This document shows, piece after piece, positions 46,095 to 54,244 of a stretch of 64,000 bases of DNA (position 1 is the first letter of the stretch; each line of letters opens with the position of its first letter). This stretch comes from Bacillota bacterium (lineage in GTDB: Bacteria; Bacillota; Limnochordia; DTU087): NCBI GenBank assembly GCA_012798695.1, contig JAAZMR010000101.1:1-64000 (forward strand), in the 5' to 3' direction. A model generated the notes under the pieces. It had not been told where the DNA came from. It saw nothing but the letters and a program-made list of their open reading frames with translations, and did not search any database. The translations under genes were made by a program, and so were the position numbers.

Positions 46095-46646
46095 ATGTGG
46101 AAAACTGCTGGGCCAGAAAACACAACAGCAACCTTGGAAACAGCTGTCAGAAGAGCCGCCACTGAAAATATCCGCTGGTTAGTGGTAGCCTCTAATACCG
46201 GCGCAACTGCAAGAAAGGCCCTAGAACTTGCTGGAGACAAGCTTTCCATAATCTGCATCACTCATCATGTAGGATTTCAAGGGCCGGGTATCGATGAGAT
46301 GCCAGACGAAGAACGCTGCTATTTGTCGGACCAAGGAGTAAAGATCCTCACGACCACACACGTGCTTGCGGGGGTTGATCGGAGTGTCCGCACCAAGTTT
46401 GGAGGCATCTATCCACCAGAGATCATGGCCAATGCCTTGCGCATGCTGGGGCAAGGTGTAAAGGTCTGTGTGGAAATATCCATTATGGCACTTGATGCAG
46501 GCCTGATTCCCTACGGTGAGCCGATCATCGCTGTAGGTGGCAGCAGATCCGGGGCCGATACCGCAGCAATTATCCGGCCAGCACACTCCAATCATGTCTT
46601 CGATCTAAAGGTAGAGGAAATCCTCTGCAAACCGAGGACTTGGTGA
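46095..46646 (+). CDS. Stand-alone pyruvate kinase C-terminal (alpha/beta) domain protein
   Basis: A 183-residue protein matching the C-terminal allosteric domain of pyruvate kinase but with no catalytic barrel. It shows NTTATLETAVRRAATENIRWLVVASNTGATARKAL, then VKILTTTHVLAGVDRSV and PYGEPIIAVGGSRSGADTAAIIRPA. This family is widespread in Firmicutes and archaea without a known function. It cannot catalyse phosphotransfer on its own; ligand sensing is inferred. GGGAGG precedes both TTG 46092 and ATG 46095, either of which could be used. It follows the helicase by about 100 bp on the same strand. Confidence 0.85.
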   Translation: MWKTAGPENTTATLETAVRRAATENIRWLVVASNTGATARKALELAGDKLSIICITHHVGFQGPGIDEMPDEERCYLSDQGVKILTTTHVLAGVDRSVRTKFGGIYPPEIMANALRMLGQGVKVCVEISIMALDAGLIPYGEPIIAVGGSRSGADTAAIIRPAHSNHVFDLKVEEILCKPRTW

Positions 46647-46673
46647 GCACCAGCACATCTTGGCACTTGTGGC

Positions 46674-46701
46674 AACCCCCTAGGCACCTGCCCAGGGGGT
46701 T
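46674..46701. terminator. Hairpin between convergent genes
   Basis: AACCCCCT (46674-46681) pairs with AGGGGGTT (46694-46701) over a 12-nt loop, between the pyruvate-kinase-domain gene and the convergent mscL. There is no T run, so function as a terminator is tentative. Confidence 0.45.
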
Positions 46702-46741
46702 AGCATCGTATTCTGCCAAAACCGACATGGTGTTCCTTGGC

Positions 46742-47206
46742 TTACGCGATATCGGAAAGATCTGCTGTACAATGGGCACACCGAACTGCCTTGATGGGTA
46801 TTTCTGATAGGCAATACGGGCATTGCTTGGTGGTGGGGGCAGCAGGAGCTGCTGCTTGCTTTTCCTCTGCTGAAGCCAGAGACCTGAGGTTGTTAATCCA
46901 CTTGACCACGAGAAACAGGGCAAAAGCAACAACAATGAAATCGATGATGTTGTTGATAAACAGGCCATAATTGATCGTGGGGGCTCCTGCCGTCTTAGCC
47001 TCGGTAAGAGAAGCATATCCTTGACCAGACAGATCAATAAAGAGATTTGAGAAATCAACTTTACCAATCAACAGACCAATGGGCGGCATGATGACATCAT
47101 TCACGAGCGATGATACGATCTTACCAAAAGCTCCTCCTATGATAATTCCCACTGCCATATCAACAACGTTGCCTTTTACCGCAAACTCGCGAAACTCCTT
47201 AAACAT
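46742..47206 (-). CDS. mscL: Large-conductance mechanosensitive channel with C-terminal zinc ribbon
   Basis: A 154-residue MscL: homopentameric inner-membrane channel that opens under hypo-osmotic shock. The N-terminal helix [34 protein letters not shown] and TM1, the periplasmic loop, and TM2 ([21 protein letters not shown]) are canonical. In place of the usual short cytoplasmic bundle the C terminus has an Ala/Pro linker and a zinc ribbon, CPYC...CAHC ([20 protein letters not shown]). That fusion could sense zinc or redox or bind a partner; its role is unknown. The start at 47206 has GGAGGGAG upstream, and longer in-frame starts lack a ribosome binding site. Between HAD and mscL (47207-47360) lie two small hairpins. 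Confidence 0.95.
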   Translation of the reverse strand: MFKEFREFAVKGNVVDMAVGIIIGGAFGKIVSSLVNDVIMPPIGLLIGKVDFSNLFIDLSGQGYASLTEAKTAGAPTINYGLFINNIIDFIVVAFALFLVVKWINNLRSLASAEEKQAAAPAAPTTKQCPYCLSEIPIKAVRCAHCTADLSDIA

Positions 47207-47360
47207 GCAATGCTCCCTCCTTCTTCCATAAGTATGCTCGCCTTGGCGATCATAGGTAGGGGATTCGCCACTCCCCACCAGGTACCTGCTGGAAATAAAA
47301 ATGGGGTATCGCAGAATCCAGCAGCAAGATAGGTTCTAGTGAGCTCGATAGGACTTTTGT

Positions 47361-47954
47361 CTACCTAAGGAGACGAAAAAGCTCCTGGATTAGCTCCCCA
47401 GTTGAGCTGAAATGGATGGTGTGAAAACCAAGAGCCTGTGCTCCCACCAGATTGGCCCTAACATCATCAATGAAGACACTTTCCTGTGGGGCGAGGCCAT
47501 ACTGATCGATCAGTGCTTGGTAAATCTCTGGTTCCGGCTTGATGGCATTGATCTCATAGGAGATTACCATTCCATCGAACAGATCAAACCAGGCATACTT
47601 GCTCCGTACGTAGTGGAAGGCCTCTCGGTGGAAGTTGGATAAAGCATAGAGCCTGTACCCCTCAGCCTTGAGTGTATGAAGCAGTTCAATACTCTCTTCC
47701 ACGGGACTAAACATTGCATACCAGTTGGCAAATATCCGTCTGATCCCAGCAGTATGCTCCGGATAAGTGGCAGTCAGCCTGGTTATCACTTCCTGTTCGT
47801 TGGCAATACCTCGATCGAGGTCTAGCCAGAGACTACTGCCAAAGATCATCTTTGCATATAGGTCTATATGCTCTTCATCCAAGGAAAGACTGCTCAAATA
47901 TTCACGGGGGCGGAATGTCAATAAGACATTGCCAATATCAAAAATAATATTCAA
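47361..47954 (-). CDS. HAD-superfamily hydrolase (subclass IA)
   Basis: A 197-residue haloacid-dehalogenase-type phosphatase. Motif I is IIFDIGNVLLTF with the nucleophile Asp; the usual second Asp of DxD is replaced by Gly-Asn (DIGNV), the pattern seen in YihX-like sugar phosphatases. Motif II is LYALSNFH, motif III is NAIKPEPEIYQAL with the Lys, and motif IV is SVFIDDVRANLVGA. It probably dephosphorylates a sugar phosphate. The start is TTG at 47954, about 10 nt after AGGAGG. It follows the RidA gene on the same strand with about 100 bp between them. Confidence 0.9.
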   Translation of the reverse strand: MNIIFDIGNVLLTFRPREYLSSLSLDEEHIDLYAKMIFGSSLWLDLDRGIANEQEVITRLTATYPEHTAGIRRIFANWYAMFSPVEESIELLHTLKAEGYRLYALSNFHREAFHYVRSKYAWFDLFDGMVISYEINAIKPEPEIYQALIDQYGLAPQESVFIDDVRANLVGAQALGFHTIHFSSTGELIQELFRLLR

Positions 47955-48057
47955 CCAACTGACACCTCCTGTTCCCCAATCCCCCATGTCTCGGTTGGCC
48001 AATGGCAAAGCCAGACCCCTAAGGAGAGGCCTGACTCTACACATTGGCCTAAGATGC

Positions 48058-48519
48058 TTAGAGGTTCACCTTAACTATGACTTCAATCTCGACCGGGGCA
48101 CTAAGGGGCAATCCTGCCACCCCGATGGCTGACCTAGCGTGCTGCCCCTTGTCCCCAAAAATATCGATCAGGAGTTTGGAAGCACCCTCGACTACAGCCG
48201 GCTGTTGATTGAAGCCTTCTGCAGATGCCACAAATCCTGTCAGCTTGATGACTTCTTCGACTCGGTTAAGATCACCGATCACTGATTCGATTGCGGCCAA
48301 GCAGTTGAGCACAGACTGACGGGCTGATGCTTGAGCATCCTCCAAACTGACTTCCCTGCCTACCTTGCCTTGCCACCGCAGCTGACCATCAACTGTCCCT
48401 GTTTGCCCAGATGAGAATACTAGATCTCGGTAGACTCTAGCCGGGACATAAGATGCTAATGGCTTGGGCACTTTTGGTAGTGCTAAACCCAATTCTTTGA
48501 TCCGCTGATATACATCCAC
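48058..48519 (-). CDS. RidA-family protein (reactive enamine/imine deaminase)
   Basis: A 153-residue member of the RidA/YjgF/YER057c family, of the longer subtype with an N-terminal extension (YQRIKELGLALPKVPKPLASYVPA). These trimeric cytoplasmic proteins hydrolyse reactive enamine/imine intermediates released by PLP enzymes. The core shows VFSSGQTGTVDGQLRWQGKVG, SVLNCLAAIESVIGDLNRV and ARSAIGVAGLPLSAPVEIEVIVKV. The Arg in HARSAIGVAGLP is at the place of the catalytic Arg of RidA. I chose GTG at 48519 because GGAAGGGG sits 8 nt upstream. A link to Kbl or the other PLP enzymes of the window is possible but not shown by synteny. Confidence 0.9.
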   Translation of the reverse strand: MDVYQRIKELGLALPKVPKPLASYVPARVYRDLVFSSGQTGTVDGQLRWQGKVGREVSLEDAQASARQSVLNCLAAIESVIGDLNRVEEVIKLTGFVASAEGFNQQPAVVEGASKLLIDIFGDKGQHARSAIGVAGLPLSAPVEIEVIVKVNL

Positions 48520-48713
48520 TTGACAATCCCCTTCCATAACTCACTACTGCTCGTTAAACGACTAATCGGCTGTGTCAAAGCATCATACTAACTTGGCTAT
48601 GCATGTGAGTGCCTGTCGTCCCGCTTCTTCGAAACCACAGACAGCATTTTCCCATCCCCAAATCACCCGGCAATTTAACCATCCATATCAAGATATCTGA
48701 TGTCTTCCCCACT

Positions 48714-50102
48714 CTAAGCGGAAATACCGTTTTCGGCAATATGATCAACAATCTGTACCCTCTTGATCCATTTTTCGCTTCTCAATCGGAAAATACACCA
48801 GATCGATTTGATAATATGATCGATACGCAAAAAGAAAAAGACTACATAAGGGGGCAGCCCCCAAACAAAGGCTGACAAATACCCAAGGGGAATGGAACTT
48901 ACCCAAAGAAACAATACATCTGCTAACATCAAGAACCTAGTATCTCCACCACCTCGAAGCACCCCTTTGGTCATCACTGATTGGATCGTCTGAAAGACCA
49001 CGAGGAAACTGACCACCGTCATCAGCTGAGTGGCAATGAGCTTGGTTTCCGTAGTCACATTATAGAAGTTGATTACATGGGGCTTGAGCAGATTGATCAG
49101 AATACACCCCATCCCTCCAATGATCATGCTCAAGATGAGAAAGGTCACTCCTTGCTGTTGTGCCTGCTCATAGTCACCCCGTCCGACGGTATTGGCCGTC
49201 ATGACACTACTGGTGCTGGCTAATCCCATATTAAATACAACACTAAGCTGGACTGTCACCGCGGTGATGGTATTGGCGGCGACCATTTCCTTGCCCATCC
49301 TACCCATAATCATCGCGATGGCGTTGCTGCCCAAAGTCAGCAGGCCATCACTGATAATCACCGGTACAGCCGTATGAATGAATTGTTGAATGATGGCCAT
49401 CTCTACTTTGGCAAAGATATTCTTTAACCGGAAGAAGATCCGCTCATCGACCAACAGCAGATACCCAAAGGTGACACTAAATTCGACGATCCTAGCAATC
49501 ACGGTACTCAATGCCGCACCGGCGATCTCCAGCCTCGGAGCACCTAGGTTGCCAAAGATGAAGACCCAATTGAAAAAGACGTTGACCATGAATGAAAGGC
49601 ATGCAGTGTAAAATCCCAAACGAGCTAAGCCTACGGTACGCAGCACGATGATTGTGGTCAAATTGAGGCCATGAAACAAGAACCCAAAAGCTAGTATCCG
49701 TAGATATCTAGCCCCATTCTCGATTACAGCTGTCTCATTTGTATACAGTGACAAGATCTGAGTGGGGAAGAAAAAAGCGAGACAAGAAAATATTAAGGCA
49801 ACTACCGCGCAAATGCGCATCAATAAGGCCATGGTCTTGTGAATTGATTCTCTATCTTCTAGCCCCCAGTACTGCCCTGTCATTACCGCCGCGCCACCAC
49901 CCATGCCCAGGCAAAGCACATTGAAAATGAAAAAGAACTGGTTAGCCAATGATGAACCAGAGATCGGGACCTCTCCTAGAGAGCCTAACATGACCGTATC
50001 TGCTAGATTGACCCCGATATTGATCGTCTGCTGTGCTACTACCGGTAAAGCAATGAAAAGCGCTGTCTTATAGAAATTCCTATCCCTAACCAATAGCTTC
50101 AT
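48714..50102 (-). CDS. MATE-family multidrug or metabolite exporter
   Basis: A 462-residue inner-membrane transporter with about 12 hydrophobic segments in two homologous halves, the MATE (NorM/DinF) length. Early motifs are ALPVVAQQTINIGVNLADTVMLGSLGEVPISGSSLANQ and GMGGGAAVMTGQYWG. The second half shows VIISDGLLTLGSNAIAMIMGRMG and TANTVGRGDYEQAQQQG. It would exchange sodium or protons for cationic drugs or metabolites. The start is ATG with GAGGAGAG upstream. It is separated by about 190 bp from the RidA gene and may be monocistronic. Confidence 0.94.
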   Translation of the reverse strand: MKLLVRDRNFYKTALFIALPVVAQQTINIGVNLADTVMLGSLGEVPISGSSLANQFFFIFNVLCLGMGGGAAVMTGQYWGLEDRESIHKTMALLMRICAVVALIFSCLAFFFPTQILSLYTNETAVIENGARYLRILAFGFLFHGLNLTTIIVLRTVGLARLGFYTACLSFMVNVFFNWVFIFGNLGAPRLEIAGAALSTVIARIVEFSVTFGYLLLVDERIFFRLKNIFAKVEMAIIQQFIHTAVPVIISDGLLTLGSNAIAMIMGRMGKEMVAANTITAVTVQLSVVFNMGLASTSSVMTANTVGRGDYEQAQQQGVTFLILSMIIGGMGCILINLLKPHVINFYNVTTETKLIATQLMTVVSFLVVFQTIQSVMTKGVLRGGGDTRFLMLADVLFLWVSSIPLGYLSAFVWGLPPYVVFFFLRIDHIIKSIWCIFRLRSEKWIKRVQIVDHIAENGISA

Positions 50103-50256
50103 TATGCCTACTCTCCTCTATATCAATCCAGCTATGGGCATTTATGGATCGAGCTTATCATATTTATGATTATGTCACAAACCTGGATTTCCTGCTTGTC
50201 GGCTCTTCACGACTGCTCCCGTGTTATCAGTACCGGCGGATTTGACTAGCTAATAG

Positions 50257-50286
50257 CAAAAAAACATGCAGGACATAGTCCTGCAT
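50257..50286 (-). terminator. Rho-independent terminator of the fmdE-metal-chelate transporter operon
   Basis: ATGCAGGAC (50266-50274) and GTCCTGCAT (50278-50286) form a perfect 9-bp stem, 3-nt loop. On the minus strand it is followed by a run of seven T. It lies 42 bp past the stop of the binding protein gene. Confidence 0.92.
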
Positions 50287-50327
50287 AGGCAAATTATATG
50301 AACAAATACAATTATGCGTGCCCAGCC

Positions 50328-51425
50328 TTAATCTAGTTTCACCTTCATGTATCCACCGAAATCTGCGGCCATCTGTGAGTACAATTCCTTACCCAAGAGA
50401 AACCGATAGATCTCATTAGCTTTCACTACAGGTTCAATATCTTCAAACTCGCTCGGGTAGAGCACTTTACCTATATAGTAGGCATTGGCAATAGCCGTAT
50501 CGATGTTGGTAGTATAGTAGTTATACGGCAGCTGGGCATAGACTTGATCGTTTCTTACCGCGGCAAGCACCCTATAATATCTACTATTCTTGTTATAGTC
50601 CTGCTGGACAGCCTCGATCCCGCCCCCATCTAAGAATATTATATCAGGATTCCACCCAATCAGTTTCTCTTTATCGATCATAATCGACCCTGTCCTGCCC
50701 AATTCGTCTACCACATTCTTGGCGTTGACAGCATTAAACAAAGCATAATCCCCTTGGGTACTTTCTATACCATGGGCACCTTTCATGTTCAGTGCACCCA
50801 TATATACACTGGGTTTGTCGGCATCAGCAATGTCTTTCGTCCTATCGTATAGATCTCTTCGACAAGCCTCCATGTAATCCACAATCGCCTGGGCCCTTTC
50901 TGGCTGGCCGGTAACCTGGCCGATCAGTTTAATGGAATCATATGAGTCCGGGTCAAATACAGCAGTGGTACCATAGCTAATGGCAACTACTGGGATACCC
51001 GTCTTTGACTGGAGCTTATCTGCAGAAGCTCTATCCCCATAGGTGCTAAATATCACATCAGGCCTGACAGCCAGTATTTTCTCAGGGTCAGGTGCATTAT
51101 TCGGCCCTCCTGGTCCAATCAAAGGCAAATCGGCATAGGAGGGATTGGCGATCACGTAAGGTTTGCCTAGAGGATTGCCTTTGTCCATTTGCTCAATGCC
51201 CACGATCATCTCAACGTTCTTGAAGTAGGCACAGAGCCTCAAGGCACCGGGGCCAATGGCTATCACCCGCTCAGCCCCTGAACTAAGTTCCACTTGCCTC
51301 CCCGTCATATCTGTAATGATCAAGCCCTGCACGTCGGCATAGGCCCCACTAGTCGAAAAAAGCAATATCGTGGAAAGAAAAATCGTCAATACAAGAGCCT
51401 TATTCCTCAAAAACATGACCCCCAT
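50328..51425 (-). CDS. Metal-chelate ABC transporter binding protein (siderophore/cobalamin/molybdate type)
   Basis: A 365-residue extracytoplasmic binding protein of the class III (TroA/BtuF-like) fold. It has a signal peptide (MFLRNKALVLTIFLSTILLFS, cleavage near AYA). The N-terminal signature is ITDMTGRQVELSSGAERVIAIGPGALRL, with LAVRPDVIFSTYGDR in lobe one and PDIIFLDGGG in lobe two. Partners are the FecCD permease, ATPase and FmdE protein encoded upstream. Ligands of this class are usually iron-siderophores, cobalamin or heme, but FmdE association suggests a molybdate/tungstate-related or other metal chelate; this is inference. The start may be ATG at 51425 or 51416. Confidence 0.92.
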   Translation of the reverse strand: MGVMFLRNKALVLTIFLSTILLFSTSGAYADVQGLIITDMTGRQVELSSGAERVIAIGPGALRLCAYFKNVEMIVGIEQMDKGNPLGKPYVIANPSYADLPLIGPGGPNNAPDPEKILAVRPDVIFSTYGDRASADKLQSKTGIPVVAISYGTTAVFDPDSYDSIKLIGQVTGQPERAQAIVDYMEACRRDLYDRTKDIADADKPSVYMGALNMKGAHGIESTQGDYALFNAVNAKNVVDELGRTGSIMIDKEKLIGWNPDIIFLDGGGIEAVQQDYNKNSRYYRVLAAVRNDQVYAQLPYNYYTTNIDTAIANAYYIGKVLYPSEFEDIEPVVKANEIYRFLLGKELYSQMAADFGGYMKVKLD

Positions 51426-51448
51426 CTCTTTTGTATTTCAGCATATAA

Positions 51449-52201
51449 CTAGGCTGGTATTACGACCGGCACATCACCAAATTGCTCTATGCGAACTGGT
51501 ACAGAATATACGTTTTCAATGTTTTCCTGATTCATTACTTCCAGGCCTCCGGCCGCGAAAATCGTACCCTCCTTAAGCAACATGAACCGGTTGGCAAAAC
51601 GCATGGCTAGATTCAGATCATGCATGGCCACAATGGCGGCCAATTGCTCCTTTTGCACTATTTTCTTGATGAGCCTGGCCACATCCAGCTGGTTTTTCAG
51701 ATCAAGACTACTCGTCGGTTCATCTAGTAGAAGCAACTGCGGTTTTTGTGCCAAGGCCCTGGCAATCATTACTTTCTGTTGCTCTCCCCCACTTAACTCA
51801 TCTACATACCGCAGGGCATAGTCATCTAGCTTGAGGGTCTGTAGAACCGAGTGCACGATCTTTAGATCGCGACTAGAGACATCCCATTGGATGTATGGCC
51901 TTCTTCCCAGCAGTACAGCATCAAAGACAGTTATCCTCCCATTTTGATGGTATTGTGCAACATAGCCTATCCGCTTGGCCAGCTCCCGGCGGCTGAGCTT
52001 AGATGCATCATCACCTTGGATATGTACTGTCCCCATTTGAGGCTTCAAAATCCTGTTGATGCACTTGAGTAATGTCGATTTGCCAGCTCCATTAATGCCC
52101 AGAACAGCCAGGAGGTCTCCTTTGGAAATGGAAAAGGTAATATCCCGAATGATCGGACGACTAGGGTATGCAAACTCCAACCCCTCAATTGCCAGAATCA
52201 A
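51449..52201 (-). CDS. Metal-chelate ABC transporter ATPase (FecE/FepC type)
   Basis: A 250-residue cytoplasmic ATPase energising the FecCD-type permease. Walker A is AVLGINGAGKSTLLKCI, Q-loop VAQYHQN, signature LSGGEQQKVMIARALAQ, Walker B LLLLDEPTSSLD, and the H-loop AAIVAMHDLNLAM. The start is TTG at 52201, overlapping the permease stop by 4 nt (TTGA), a sign of translational coupling. All four operon genes lie on the minus strand between 53835 and 50328. Confidence 0.95.
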   Translation of the reverse strand: MILAIEGLEFAYPSRPIIRDITFSISKGDLLAVLGINGAGKSTLLKCINRILKPQMGTVHIQGDDASKLSRRELAKRIGYVAQYHQNGRITVFDAVLLGRRPYIQWDVSSRDLKIVHSVLQTLKLDDYALRYVDELSGGEQQKVMIARALAQKPQLLLLDEPTSSLDLKNQLDVARLIKKIVQKEQLAAIVAMHDLNLAMRFANRFMLLKEGTIFAAGGLEVMNQENIENVYSVPVRIEQFGDVPVVIPA

Positions 52202-53283
52202 TTCTGCTTATACCCCCTTGCCAAGAGATAGAGAAACAATGGTGCACCAAAGAAGGAAGTGATCGCACCGACAGGCAGGACTACAGGAGCAATCATGGTC
52301 CTAGCTAATGTGTCGGAAACCAGCAATAGCAATGAGCCGGCCAGTGCTGAGGCGAGGATCAGGTATCGGTGATCTCTGCCCATTACCCTGCGCATGATCT
52401 GAGGAGCCACCAAACCAATAAACCCAATGATTCCCAAAAACGAGACCGTCACAGCCGTAATCAGGGATGAGGCCAACATGCCTCCCAAGCGAACACGCTC
52501 CACCTGTACGCCTAAGCTCTTGGCAGTCTCCTCACCACTATCCAGAGCGTTGTAGTCCCACCTCCTGAACATAAAATAGATGATCGCTAAGATCACAACA
52601 CCTGTCAAGATGGTGACTTCCTGCCAGTTCACTCTGCCCAGATCGCCAAAGGTCCAAAAAACCGCGGCAGCGACCTGTACATCTTCAGCGAAGTACTGGA
52701 TAAGTATGGTGCCTGCCGAAAAAAGTGAGCTTAAAGCTACACCCGATAGCAATATAGCCTCTGGCGAAAAACCCCGTATCCTGGCCAAAATCAGGATGAC
52801 GGCAGCCGCTACCATAGACCAAGCAAAAGCCGAAAGGGTGACAAAGTACGGATGGTCGATATTGACGGCATCGGCACCGGTACTGCGGATAGTTCCAGCT
52901 CCAAATACGATAATGGCCATGTTAGCCCCAAAGGCTGCGGCATTGGATATGCCCAAGGTCGAGGGAGAGGCTAATGGGTTTCTCAGGTTGTTTTGCATGA
53001 CACACCCGGCCACAGATAATCCCGCCCCGGCAATAATGGCTGCTGTGATACGGGGCAAGCGGATCTGCCAGATGACAATATCGGCAACATCGGCACCCTT
53101 GCCCATAACAGCCAAAATGACTTGATACAGATTTAAGTCGATTGAGCCGGCATTAAGGGCAATTACAGCTGCCGTGATAATCAATAGAACCAAGGTTAGT
53201 GTCATGCCGACTTTTTTCGCTGTGTAGCGTTGGTACTGATGCATCTGGTTGACATCGCCACCACTGGATGTTCGCTGTGTCAA
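52198..53283 (-). CDS. FecCD-family metal-chelate ABC permease
   Basis: A 361-residue permease with about ten helices. Family motifs are IRLPRITAAIIAGAGLSVAGCVMQNNLRNPLASPSTLGISNAAAFGA, LLSGVALSSLFSAGTILIQYFAED, WTFGDLGRVNWQEV and the ATPase-contact loop around SLGVQVERVRLGGMLASSL, then LGIIGFIGLVAPQIMRRVMGRDHRYL. These are standard for FecCD/BtuC permeases importing iron-siderophores, heme, cobalamin or similar. The apparent start is TTG at 53283 with AAGGAG about 10 nt upstream; an internal ATG at 53241 is an alternative. Confidence 0.95.
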   Translation of the reverse strand: MTQRTSSGGDVNQMHQYQRYTAKKVGMTLTLVLLIITAAVIALNAGSIDLNLYQVILAVMGKGADVADIVIWQIRLPRITAAIIAGAGLSVAGCVMQNNLRNPLASPSTLGISNAAAFGANMAIIVFGAGTIRSTGADAVNIDHPYFVTLSAFAWSMVAAAVILILARIRGFSPEAILLSGVALSSLFSAGTILIQYFAEDVQVAAAVFWTFGDLGRVNWQEVTILTGVVILAIIYFMFRRWDYNALDSGEETAKSLGVQVERVRLGGMLASSLITAVTVSFLGIIGFIGLVAPQIMRRVMGRDHRYLILASALAGSLLLLVSDTLARTMIAPVVLPVGAITSFFGAPLFLYLLARGYKQN

Positions 53284-53310
53284 AGTTTTCCGTCTCCTTC
53301 TGGCCTGAAC

Positions 53311-53835
53311 CTACCAGCCCCTTGAATAGTCCGTAAAGCAATCAAGACATAGCTTCAGGCCACCGCTTAATCGCATCTTATGCTCCGGCGCCCCTTCACC
53401 ACAGTTTTCACAAATGACCGTATCAAACAGTCTGGCCCTTTCCGGGAGCTCAAAGGCAGGTTTACCAAAATCGAAGATCTGATCAACAGGTGCATTGAGC
53501 AGGTATGCTTGGCGCGCTTGGCGATCCATTTCTTGCTTGGCCGGCTTGAGGATCATCCTCAGGCTTTCTCCATTGCTCCGGTTAAAAAAGCTAAAGGCCA
53601 TCTTGCCCGTACCTCTGTAGAGCAGGTTGCCTTTGCCTAGAGTACAACCGGTAATCAACTGAATGGCATCTACCCCACATGCATCGTTTTCGGTGACACA
53701 AACAATTTGTTCATCCGGTGAAAACGTAATCCCCATCTTTTCTCTGGCTGCTTCACAAGCCTTGAAGCCTATGGCGAGACCAGGACACTGGTGTCCATGA
53801 AACGCCACCGCTGCTTCCCATAACTCTCTCTGCAT
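53311..53835 (-). CDS. FmdE-family protein with C-terminal zinc-ribbon-like domain
   Basis: A 174-residue FmdE protein. The N-terminal FmdE domain shows AAVAFHGHQCPGLAIGFKACEAA with the conserved His-Cys pair, VTENDACGVDAIQLITGCTLGKGNL and MAFSFFNRSNGESLRMIL. The C-terminal 45 residues contain CENCGEG...CLDC, a ribbon-type zinc site. FmdE was first seen in molybdenum formylmethanofuran dehydrogenase operons; in bacteria it is often found beside ABC transporters and its role is unknown. Being the first gene of an operon with a siderophore-type transporter suggests handling of the imported metal or its chelate in the cytoplasm. The ATG at 53835 has GGGAGGAG upstream. Confidence 0.9.
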   Translation of the reverse strand: MQRELWEAAVAFHGHQCPGLAIGFKACEAAREKMGITFSPDEQIVCVTENDACGVDAIQLITGCTLGKGNLLYRGTGKMAFSFFNRSNGESLRMILKPAKQEMDRQARQAYLLNAPVDQIFDFGKPAFELPERARLFDTVICENCGEGAPEHKMRLSGGLKLCLDCFTDYSRGW

Positions 53836-54084
53836 TGGGCTCCTCCCTCTCGATAGCACTATGTCTGCTGGCAATAGCGCCCCATCGTGCTACGTTTTCT
53901 ATGATTGGTGCTACGTTCCTGCTGTGATCCAATTCTATATCCACTCGAGTTCTCCTGCTATTTTCCAATGATCTTAAACGCCTACCCCAATTAATAGCTG
54001 CCATAGTCGGTGTAGGCGTAAGAGGCTGGTATCCGAGTTAGAGAAACCAAGTAGAGGGAGGATGCACTACCTTAACAAAAGCAA

Positions 54085-54117
54085 AATGCGGATAAGCTCA
54101 GGCAGCCTATCCGCATT
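54085..54117 (-). terminator. Terminator-like hairpin downstream of the CD3324 gene
   Basis: AATGCGGATA (54085-54094) pairs with TATCCGCATT (54108-54117), a perfect 10-bp stem with a 13-nt loop. On the minus strand it is followed by TTGCTTTTGTT, a T-rich tail. It may end the CD3324 transcript or act as the terminator of an attenuator for fmdE. Confidence 0.7.
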
Positions 54118-54126
54118 CCCTATTAC

Positions 54127-54202
54127 GGAGTCTAAAGCTGACTCCACCTCGGGTTGATCAAATCAACCACCTCCTCACCGGGATCATCATAAGCCTGATC
54201 CC
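54127..54202. repeat. Three tandem perfect hairpins
   Basis: GGAGTC/GACTCC (54127-54132 with 54140-54145), GGTTGAT/ATCAACC (54152-54158 with 54162-54168) and GGGATCA/TGATCCC (54180-54186 with 54196-54202) follow one another with only 6-11 bp between. With the hairpin at 54085-54117 they make a four-stem array, unusual for simple intergenic DNA. Confidence 0.6.
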
Positions 54203-54244
54203 AATACTAGCTTACCAGGATTCTTCCGCTTGGTATACCGAGTT

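Larger units (their letters stand above)
53836..54244. other. Leader region of the fmdE operon: hairpin cluster and possible short ORF
   Basis: 409 bp. A long-range 8-bp stem (53978-53985 with 54012-54019) lies near the fmdE gene. Further upstream are four successive hairpins (see 54085-54202). On the minus strand AGGAGG within the cluster is followed, 8 nt later, by a TTG opening a nine-codon frame that ends in TAG. An 83-codon frame at 53753-54004 overlaps fmdE out of phase and looks spurious. Confidence 0.45.

Noticed and set aside
47207-47360. Possible riboswitch ahead of mscL (paired GGGGA...TCCCC and CTGCTGG...CCAGCAG)
   Set aside because: Only small hairpins are present; the sequence is too short for the cyclic-di-AMP class that its GAATCC motif recalls, and no conserved core was found.
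53753-54004. 83-codon minus-strand frame overlapping the start of fmdE
   Set aside because: It runs out of phase into fmdE, has no ribosome binding site and no recognisable motif.
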